A stretch of DNA of 64,000 nt from Nitrospiria bacterium. Its GTDB lineage: Bacteria > Nitrospirota > Nitrospiria > JACQBZ01. The translations under genes and the position numbers were made by a program. The stretch's first letter is position 1, and each line of letters opens with the position of its first letter. Shown here one piece after another: positions 25,201-33,500 of the stretch. The stretch covers positions 1 through 64,000 of the forward strand of contig DATIYJ010000008.1 in assembly GCA_035517655.1 (NCBI GenBank), given 5' to 3'. The notes below the pieces were generated by a model, which was not told the origin of the DNA, ran no database searches, and was given only the letters and a program-made list of their open reading frames with translations.

Positions 25201-27514
25201 AGGATGCCCATGCAATCGCGTGTCTTGATCCGCATAGAACCAGTTGATGCGGACAGTTATCCATGGCGATATGGATCGGTTCGGAACCTGTGCCGATAAT
25301 CGTTTCGACGGTCTGACGTTCAACGCCGCCAACGGCGAGCAGAATCCCTTCTGGAATTTCGTTGCGGGCCGCCATCTCCTGATAGATCCTGTTGAGATCA
25401 AGAATGTGTCGGACGAGCTGCCCCTCGTTATCTTCTCCACTCAGCGCCCCGGCAGCCAGCAGCGCGGAATATTCCCCTGTGCTGTGACCGACGACGCAGT
25501 CGGGCTGAATCTTTAAGCAGTTGAAAAGGGCAAGCATCCCCTGGCTCGCCGCAAAAACCGCCTCGGCCCCGATGTCCATCTGCCACAGTTTCTGTTCGTC
25601 GGTCGAATTCCCTTGTCCATCCTGAGTGGTCGGAGGCGGGAAGACGACGTCGCTGGGAAGGTAGCGGCGTCCCTGCTGGGTAAACGCGCGATCCATCAGG
25701 TCGAACTGTTGCCGGACCTCCGGAAAATGGCAGCACAGGTCAGAGAGCATATTGAGATATTGGGAGCCCTCGCCCGGAAACAGGAACGCCACCTTACCGT
25801 GCGGGGCAAGCGGTTCGGAAAAATAGTAGATGCCCTCGCGCTCTTTGATCTGACGGCAAGCGGGGTCCGCAAGCCGTTTAGCGGCATGGGCGAGCTTCTT
25901 GAGGAGTTCATCGATCGAGGTGGCGACCAGGGTCAGGCGAAACGGGCGAAGCGGTTGCTGGGTGTTGAGGGTGTAGGCGATGTCCTTGAGCTCGACCTTT
26001 TGAATCCCCTTTATATAATGTTCAAGGGATTGAACCTTCTGCACCAGATCCTGGAGGGAGTCCCCCTGGAGCAGTACCATCTCAGAATCCCAGCGTTGAA
26101 GAAGACTCGGCATTGCGGATTCATTTTCAGGGATATACTCTTCAAGAATAACGTGAGCGTTGATCCCGCCGAAGCCGAAGGCGTTAACGCCGGCGCGGCG
26201 CGGGGATTCGGCCGCGCCATGAATCCAGGGCCGTGTTTCTGTGTTGAGGTAAAAGGGACTCTCCTCCAGTTTGAGATCAGGATTAGGCTCCTCACAGAGA
26301 GTGGGCGGCAGGACCTTGTGATGGAGTGCGAGCGCGGCCTTGATGACACCAGCGGCACCTGAGGCCGGCATCGTGTGGCCGATCATTGACTTGACCGATC
26401 CCATGGCGCACCGCGGCGGGCCGTTTCGCTGCCCGAAAACACGGGTAAGGGCTTGGACCTCGGTAACATCTCCGACCGGAGTACCGGTCCCGTGCGCCTC
26501 AATCAATCCGATAGTCTGCGGTGGAATTCCAGAAGAATCATAGGCTCGGCGGAGCGCCAGCTCTTCCCCGTCGACGCGGGGCGTCAGCAATCCAAGCGCC
26601 CGGCCATCGCTGGCCGTCCCGACGCCTTTGATGAGCGCATAAATTCTGTCGCCATCTCGCTCCGCATCCTCGACTCGTTTCAGGACGAGCATGCCGAGTC
26701 CTTCCCCCAGCAACGTTCCGTCCGGTTCTTTGCCGAACGGACGCAGCTGTGTTTTACGAGAGAGGGCGTTGAGCTGACAAAACACCATTATGATCGGTGG
26801 CGACAAGGAGGCATGCACCCCCCCGACGATCGCCAGGTCACAGCGGCCGGAAGCCAGATCCCGAAGGCCGTGGTCGATGGCGATTAAAGAAGATGCGCAG
26901 GCCGCGTCGATGAGGTAATTGGTTCCCATGAAATCGAGGCGGTTCATGACGCGCCCGCTGATGATGTTGGGAACCAAGCCGGGGACGACATTCGCATTGA
27001 ACGGCGGCAGACTCTCTTTCAGTGTTCGTTTTAATTGGGCGAGCTCTTCATCGGTGTGTTCGGGGTGAAGTTCTTTTAAGATTCGGATCGTTTGGTCGAT
27101 GATGACGCCGTGCTGGACGCCATTGGTAATACCGCGGTTGATATACGTTCCGCGGCCCAGAATCACTTCAATCCGCGTCCGATCGATTTGACCTTCGGAA
27201 TACCCCGCGTCCGTGAGGGCCTCATGGGCCACACGCAGGGCCAGAAATTGATCGGGTTCACTACCGTCGACCGAATTAGGCATGACGCCATACTTCACCG
27301 GGTTGAAGCGGGCCAGGTCACCGAGAAAGCCGCCCCGTTTGCAGTAAATCCGATCGTTCTCTTTGGAGTCGGGATCATAATAGCGTTCAACTTCCCACTC
27401 CTGAGGTGGAGCGTCGACGGCATCCACCTTCGAGACGATATTGTTCCAATAGGAGGCAAGGTCCGGAGCGCCGGGATAGAGACAGGACATCCCGATGATT
27501 GCGATTTCTGTCAC
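22214..27514 (-). CDS. iterative-type PKS: KS-AT-ACP-DH-PPTase
   Basis: A 1766-residue synthase. KS (about 1-460) has DAACASSL with Cys206, EAHGTGTPVGD and KSMIGHT, so the Cys-His-His set is intact. AT (about 570-880) has FPGEGSQY and GHSTGEY with Ser near 676. A Pro/Thr-rich linker precedes one ACP, LGIDSIKRVE, with Ser near 1129; this is the PUFA/enediyne-type signature. A hot-dog dehydratase-like region starts near 1200 (HHTLGG...LPVMP). The last 200 residues are an Sfp-type 4'-phosphopantetheinyl transferase (VSISHSAGC, GLDIE, WCAKEAVAKALG). No KR, ER or TE is present. A GTG start preceded by GGAGGG overlaps the stop of the first synthase by four bases. It probably works with that protein, which brings the reductive domains. 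Confidence 0.93.
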   Translation of the reverse strand: MTEIAIIGMSCLYPGAPDLASYWNNIVSKVDAVDAPPQEWEVERYYDPDSKENDRIYCKRGGFLGDLARFNPVKYGVMPNSVDGSEPDQFLALRVAHEALTDAGYSEGQIDRTRIEVILGRGTYINRGITNGVQHGVIIDQTIRILKELHPEHTDEELAQLKRTLKESLPPFNANVVPGLVPNIISGRVMNRLDFMGTNYLIDAACASSLIAIDHGLRDLASGRCDLAIVGGVHASLSPPIIMVFCQLNALSRKTQLRPFGKEPDGTLLGEGLGMLVLKRVEDAERDGDRIYALIKGVGTASDGRALGLLTPRVDGEELALRRAYDSSGIPPQTIGLIEAHGTGTPVGDVTEVQALTRVFGQRNGPPRCAMGSVKSMIGHTMPASGAAGVIKAALALHHKVLPPTLCEEPNPDLKLEESPFYLNTETRPWIHGAAESPRRAGVNAFGFGGINAHVILEEYIPENESAMPSLLQRWDSEMVLLQGDSLQDLVQKVQSLEHYIKGIQKVELKDIAYTLNTQQPLRPFRLTLVATSIDELLKKLAHAAKRLADPACRQIKEREGIYYFSEPLAPHGKVAFLFPGEGSQYLNMLSDLCCHFPEVRQQFDLMDRAFTQQGRRYLPSDVVFPPPTTQDGQGNSTDEQKLWQMDIGAEAVFAASQGMLALFNCLKIQPDCVVGHSTGEYSALLAAGALSGEDNEGQLVRHILDLNRIYQEMAARNEIPEGILLAVGGVERQTVETIIGTGSEPIHIAMDNCPHQLVLCGSRHAIAWASSRLASEGAICTPLPFERAYHTSLFAPVCAALKDFFAALPLTTPLIPIYSCATTGPMPSDAEKIRRLALNQWSQPVRFRETIEGLYAAGVRIFIEVGPKSNLTGFVDDTLRTQPHLAVASDSHRRPGTTHLNHALALLTAHHVPMDLEPLYQRRTPHRLTLDIQQDRAARGESDNGMRIALELQPLRLDRHNGDTARPRPTSVPTPVQPLTALGNPPVTPPTVAPRSLVQTGGSESLVLPARNPTDTSQNNVLQTYFKTMDAFLTIQQSVMEGYLSRTVHGQPIPSSTSTASAVPTQSATTVNGNPEPPAALIAKTEQPERTDSDHIQRTFLNLVSEKTGYPAQMLGLDLDLEADLGIDSIKRVEILGAAKRALKPALPEQAMEGLTGKKTLREIIRFFSNGSGETSTAAEPLVTTDDRKPIQNFPFLNHIVTLEPGKRLEAIRRIDPEEDIFLRHHTLGGQVSMTDKTLMALPVMPLTMTMEIMAQVAAALAPDLHLVRMREIRAYRWIAFDRPPVTLAMTAARISDHDGTEIEVKIREVSESSGTPGPVLAECVAVFSDRYPATPVAAPLPLTTERPSRWRPENLYAEGMFHGPTFQGVKSVDRWGQDGTEATLTVLPLDRLFRSIQSPVWITDPILLDAAGQLVGYWTTEHLPTGFNVFPFRLRELQIFGPRLPVGTCVTGRARIRLEGDQQISSDIDLIGPDGRLYLRMSNWEDRRFELPEEFYRTRIRPQVGYLTRDWSVFGPNFNNGRSVSCALREPFPADFMDAHAMIWRRVLAHLILSHREREFWHDLKGPNQRQVEWLLGRCAAKDAIRRLVKTRHGLDLFPADVEILTDAEGRPRVAGSWMDGLGGVPYVSISHSAGCAAAAACWPDTASGLGLDIEQWPVGGRDPGWLSLAFTEGERRLLAGLTGDPEEWALRFWCAKEAVAKALGRGLLGQMRDLVIESIHPQNGEMELVLQGNLARDLPALGGSSLKARTLREGSLISALSIF
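22256..22279. repeat. perfect 24-base palindrome near the 3' end of the second PKS gene
   Basis: The arms GGTTCGAGCC and its exact complement flank TTAA, all within the last 25 codons of the synthase gene. In RNA it would form a 10-bp hairpin with a TTAA loop, about 28 bases from the stop codon and about 70 before the ACP start. No T-run follows immediately, so it is not a standard terminator. Confidence 0.6.
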
Positions 27515-30500
27515 AACGCCCTCCGTTGAGTGGTATGGGATCCGCCGAGCCGATTGAGGGCCCGGCTACCGACCACCTCCATCCCCTTCATCTGACCGAT
27601 CAGCCTCCCAACGTCGTCAAAGAAGTAAATATCCTCATAGATGCTTGAATCATCGGTATCAGGAAGAATCCGCACCATACACTGGACCCGACCGCCAGCG
27701 GCTGATCCATAGCGTATATACCGCCCGAGTCGTGACGGCAAAGGGGTGATATCTTTAAACGCCCGCGCCCAGAGGAGCACCAGTTGCAGGCCGCAATCAA
27801 CCAGAATCGGGTCGATCATCCAGGGGGTTGTCGCCCCTGTGATACAGTCGCCGGATTTGGATGGCCGTAAGCTTGCGATGATCGTTTCATCCGAGGCGCC
27901 CTCGATCGTTTCGATCTGCTGGAACAGCGAACCGTGGAACAGCCATTCTTCATACGCATGGTTAACCGTCTTTGGAAACGCGTCAAGAGGTTGTCTCGGA
28001 ATATCAACCGCCGGCGGCTCAGGAAATCGGTCGCTCAACTCGACGGTTCCCTGGTAGTAAGTCAGGCCGGGATTCTTTGCATCAGTAATGGTGACCACGG
28101 CATCCAGACCGAGGCGTTCTTGAGCGGGTTCGGTTCGTGATCGGACGGACAATCGGATTTGTTTCGGACCGTTATCGAAAATGATCCCTTTAAACCGCCG
28201 AACATCACGAACGCCGATCACCTGCCATTCAGGCCACGCAGTCTGAACCGCTTCGACCATGAGCTCAAGTGCAAAGGCAAACGGCAACACAGGTTTCCCA
28301 TCGATTTGATGGTCCAACAGGAAGAGATCGCGGTTCGGATCCAGGATCTGGACCCCGTCCAGCGTTCCTCCATCGCCGGGAGAAAGGGAGAATCCTTTCA
28401 GGAGAGGAAGATGCGCCCGTTGGTTCTTGGGTGCCGTGCTGGCCTCCCATGGACCGTCACCGAGCACCACCTCCACGTGGCCCTTCGGGCCCAGCGTCAG
28501 CTCGCGCCAGAAGGCGGCCCGTCCAAGCGGCGGCGGGATGACCTGAACCCCTCGCTCGGCAAACTGCCGTTGGACTTCGGTCGACGCCATGCCGGATTCC
28601 CATGGCCCCCAATTCAATGACACCACTCGTGCGCGCCATGTTCGGTCAAGGTGAAGGGCCAGCTTGTTCAGAATCTCGTTCGAGGCGCCGTAGTCTCCCT
28701 GACCGCGATTGGCGAATCGTCCCGCCACCGAGCCGAAGAAGACGAAGAATTTCAGTTGTTCCGGTCTGATCGCACGGATGAGGTTGAAGGCGCCATCCAC
28801 TTTGGTGTCCATGACCCGGTCCAGAGACTGGGGCGTTTTCTCCTCTATCAGCTTGTCTTCGATAATACCAGCGGCGCTGATTACCCCGTCCAGCCGTCCA
28901 TGGCGCCGGTAGATGTCGTTGATCACGGTCTGCATCGCGGCCGCATCGCGGACGTCCACTTGCAGGTATTCCACCTTCGCACCGGTTGACTGCAGCGCTG
29001 TAAGATTTGTTCGAATCTCGCGTTCCCGGAGCAGGCGGGCATAGGCTACTTCGACCTTTGCCGGCGTGACCGCGCCTTCCAAGCGACGAATCTGATCGAT
29101 CAGCGCCGCTTTAAGCGCTGCAGGTTCCGTCAGCCCGCGCGTCACCGCCGCTTCGATGGTCTGAGGGAGCAAGGTGCGGCCAACCAGAATGAGTGTGGGC
29201 CGGCACTGGGAGGCCAATTCCATGGCAATCTCGGCCGAGATGCCGCAGGCCCCTCCGGTGATCAGAATCACATCTTCTGCCCCGATTGTGATCCCGCCCG
29301 AAGTGGTCTCCAATGGAGCTGGATAGGGGCGCAGGGCCAGGCGATCGCTTCCGCGGTATCCCACCTCAATGATGCCGTCCGACGCGCCCATCTCTGCGAG
29401 GATCCGGGAAGCCAGGGCCGGCGCGGCTTCGGCCGGATCAAAGTCGACCGCCGTGCAGTGCACCTCCGACCATTCGAGGGCCAACACTTTGATCAGCCCC
29501 GTAATACCGCCGTGGTGCGGTGACGTCAACGGAGATTCGCCCGCTGTTCCAAAGACATTCCCCATCGACGTGGCGCCGATGACCCAGGCTGATTTGGAAC
29601 GGCCCGCAGCCCTCAGATCGGGCGCGGCCGCCTTGACCAAATAAAAGAGACTTTTGATCTCGCCCCGCAAGCGATCCCGCCATACCCTCAGATCGAGCCG
29701 GTCGAAGGGGGGCGCTTCCCGCAGGGGAAGAAGATGTACAAGGCCGTCGATCGTCCCATACCGTTCGTGGATCTGTTGCATCAAGGCATCGACCTCGGAA
29801 GGATCGGCCAGGTTCGCTTCGAATCGGCGGTCTGCCGTGACCGTGAGCGACGGTCCGTGAACGACGGTCACCACGTCCGCCCCCATGCGGGTCAGTATTG
29901 ATCCAAGCGCATCGGCGACTCCTCGGCCGTCATCCGTGATCACGATGCGGCGGCCCGACACGGTTGGAGCGGTGGCATCATCTAATGGTGCCTGAAGAGT
30001 CCGGAGGAGAAATCGGGGAAGGGACCGTGAGGGAGCCGGTGCCGTCGGCGCGGCCGCTCGCGTGACGACTGATGCGGGAAAGAGGGCCGGTGCCCGAGGA
30101 GTCGGGGAGGCGGAGAGAATGGCAACCGTTGTCTCGATGATCCCCCGGAGGGTTTTGACCCCGGTGAACTGTTCCATGGCCCGTGAGACCCGCTGTTCGT
30201 TGTCGGGCCCGAGCTGCCGCCGGAACGCGCCCATGATCTCCACCCGCTTGATCGAATCGATGCCCAGGTCCGCCTCAAGGTTCAGATCGAGGCCCAGCAG
30301 CTCCCGGGGGTAGCCGGTCCGGTCGGCGACCAGTTGCACCAGCATCTCGGTCAGCGTGACCTGATCGACCACTGCAGGGTCGGCCGCGGCCGCCGGGGCG
30401 GTGGAAGAAGCCGGAGCCGGGGAGGGAGCGATTAATGGGGACGAAAGTGGCGTGGTCTTTCCCTGAGGCTGTATTGCGATCACCGGGAGAGGTGAGGGAA

Positions 30501-33500
30501 TGTCGGCCTTGTGTGCCGGGGATGCGGGGAGTAGTTGAGTCGGTGATGGCTGTACCGGCGATCCCTGGAGGTAAGTCAGCATCACCTGTTTTTGCGTGTC
30601 AAGAAAACGCTGCATGAGATCTTGGAACTGAATCAAGACGGCGTCGGTCTCTGAGGCTGCCGACCCGTGATGTGAGTCGACTGCGTGCTGTGTCCTCGTG
30701 AGCGTGGGGGACGGTTTGCTGATCGAACCAATCCCATTCCCTCCCTCGTTTAAGGCAGGGGAGAGTTGAGGGGAAGCGGGCTGCTGGGAGCCCCCTGCAC
30801 TCAATGCGATGGGCGGTTTCAGCGTGCGTTTGGCCTCCGACAGTTTCCGTACCCCACCCCCGCTGATCATCCACGTAGTTGGCGGAAGGGGCACCGGCTT
30901 GCAGGAGGTTTCAAGCGTGGATAGGTTGAGTTGGCGGGCCGATCGCCCTTCAAAGAGACGGTCAAAATCGGCTGAGACACCCCGGACGACGATCTGCGCG
31001 AGCGCATGCTGGAGCTGGGTCCGCCCGTCCCGCATCGGCAGATCGGTCGCGACCGCCAGGTGCGGCCGCGCTCCGAGAATGGCCCGGGTCAGGCCGGTCA
31101 AAACGCCGCGTGGTCCGACCTCAATAAAAACCCGAGCGCCGGCCGCGTACATGGCTTCAATCTCGCGGATGAACTCCACCGGCCGGACGAGATGGTCGGC
31201 CAGCGTGTCGATGATGGCGACAGGGTCGGTGGGGTGCGGGCCGCTGGTGGTGTTCGAGTAGACATCGAATCGGGGTGCGGCACAGGTCAGGGCGCGCAGG
31301 TAGTCGGCGAATCGGTCGCGGGCCGGAGCGACAAACGGGGAATGGAAGGCGCAGGCGACGGGGATGGGACGCGCCGTCACGCCTCGGGCTGTGAGCTTTT
31401 CGATTGCCTGTGCGATGGCCTCTTTTGAGCCGGCGAGGATCGTTTGGTTCGGACCGTTCAGATTGGCGATCGACAATCCCTCGATGGAGACCACGATCCC
31501 GCCCAGGCTCTCGGCATCCGCTTCAACGGCGGCCATTGTGCCCAGTTCTCTTCCCTCGGCCGCCTCAATGATCATCCGGCCGCGGGTCTCGGAGAGATGG
31601 AAGAGGGTCTCCTCGTCCAAGGCTCCGGCCGCATAGAGTGCCACGTATTCCCCATAGCTGTGGCCCGCCGCCATATCAGGCCGAAGGCCGAGTGTCTGCA
31701 GGAGTCGATACAAGCCGGCGCCGGCCGCGCCCAGTGCGGGTTGAGTGATGTTCGTGGCGGTCAGGGCCGCCTGATCCCGTTTTTTCTCCTCGTCGTTGAA
31801 CCGCGGGGGCGGATAGATGTAGGCGGTTAAAGGTTTGGAGAAGCGCCCCGCCAAGACCCGGTCGGCGGCCTCGAAGGACTCCCGCACCTCTCTGAACTGA
31901 ATGGCGAGATCCCGGAGCATGTCGGGATATTGCGAGCCCTGGCCGGGGAAGAGAAAGGCAACCTTGCCCGGACTTCCCGTGGCCGGGTCGCCGATGTAGA
32001 TGCCCTGGGGATCCGTCGTCCATGACGTCCTGGCCACTAAAAGTTTCCGCTGGAGATCATCCAGCGAGGCCGCCACTATCGCCAGGCGAATGGGGCAGGC
32101 TTTTCCCGATGTCAATCGAGTGCGGGTCTGTTGCCAGACCGCGGCAGCCAACTCGTGAAGTTCCGGAGCGGCTCCCTGGGTCAGGGCCTGCTCGATCCGC
32201 TGAAGCTCGTTCTCCACCTCCTGCCTGGAGCCGCCGGCCCAGTAGAAGAGCTCGGTGGGCCATCGATCGGCCACAGCCGGCCTGTTGGTCTCCAGATAAT
32301 TCCCCGTGTACTCTTCGATGACGGCGTGAAAATTTGTTCCCCCGAAGCCGAACGAACTGACGCCGGCCCGACGCGGGTGGGCCACAGCGGCCGGCCAGGG
32401 ACGGGTTTCCGAGTTCACATAGAGCGGGCTCTCCGGATAGAAGACGTTGGGATTGGGTCTTTCGACGTTGATCGTCGGAGGCAGGACCTTGTGGTAGAGG
32501 GCCAGGGCCATCTTCATCAATCCCGCCACGCCGGCCGTGCATTTCGTGTGGCCGATCATGGATTTTAATGATCCAATGGCCGTCTCCTGCGGGTGCGCAC
32601 CCGATGCGGCCAGGACCCGCATGAGCGACTCCCCCTCGGCCTGATCGCCCGCGACGGTTCCGGTTCCATGCGCCTCGAACAGGCTGATGGTGGCCGGAGA
32701 GAAGCCGGCTTTCTCATAGGCCCGATCGAGCGCGCGGATCTGTCCCTCCGGTCGCGGCGCGGTGAGTCCCTTGTCCCGTCCATCGCTGGAGGCGCCGACG
32801 GCCTTGATGACGGCATAAATTCGATCGCCGTCCCGCTCCGCGTCTTCCAGCCGCTTCAGCACGACCACCGCCAGTCCCTCGCTGATCACGATGCCGTCGG
32901 CCTCCTCATCGAAGGTCCGGCAGCGACCCTTGGGGGACAAGGCCTGCGTTTTGCTAAAGCACAAATAGCCAAACGGGCTCTGGACCGTGTCGGCCCCGCC
33001 GGCAATGACCATGTCGCTGGCACCGCTTTCGAGCTCCTGTACCGCCTGGTAGATCGCGGCCAGCGATGATGCACAGGCGGCATCAACCGTAAAGTTCGCG
33101 CCCCCCAGGTCAAACCGGTTGGCCACCCGGCCGGCCGCCACGTTCAGCAGGATTCCCGCAAACGAATCTTCGGTCCATTCGGGCAGGCGGTCCCAGACCT
33201 CGGCCGGGAGGTTGTCAAACACTGTCGGGAGACCGGAACGCAGCGCGTATTGCTGTCCGAGTTCGGCGACGCCGCCGCCGACGCCCAGAATGACGGAGGT
33301 GCGCTCATGCGGGAACGAAGATCCCGGCAAACCCGCCGAAGGGATGCCGTATCCGGCGTTGTGAAGAGCCTGACGCACCACTTCCAGCACCAGCAATTGG
33401 AGCGGTTCGATCGATTTCAGCGAGTTGGGCGGCATGCCGTAGCGCATGGGGTCGAACGGCACCTCGTCAAGAAAGCCTCCCCATCGGGAATAGACTTTGT

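Noticed and set aside
25613-26362. A 249-codon open frame on the plus strand inside the second PKS gene
   Set aside because: It is antisense to the AT/KS region of a fully colinear synthase; composition is that of a shadow frame.
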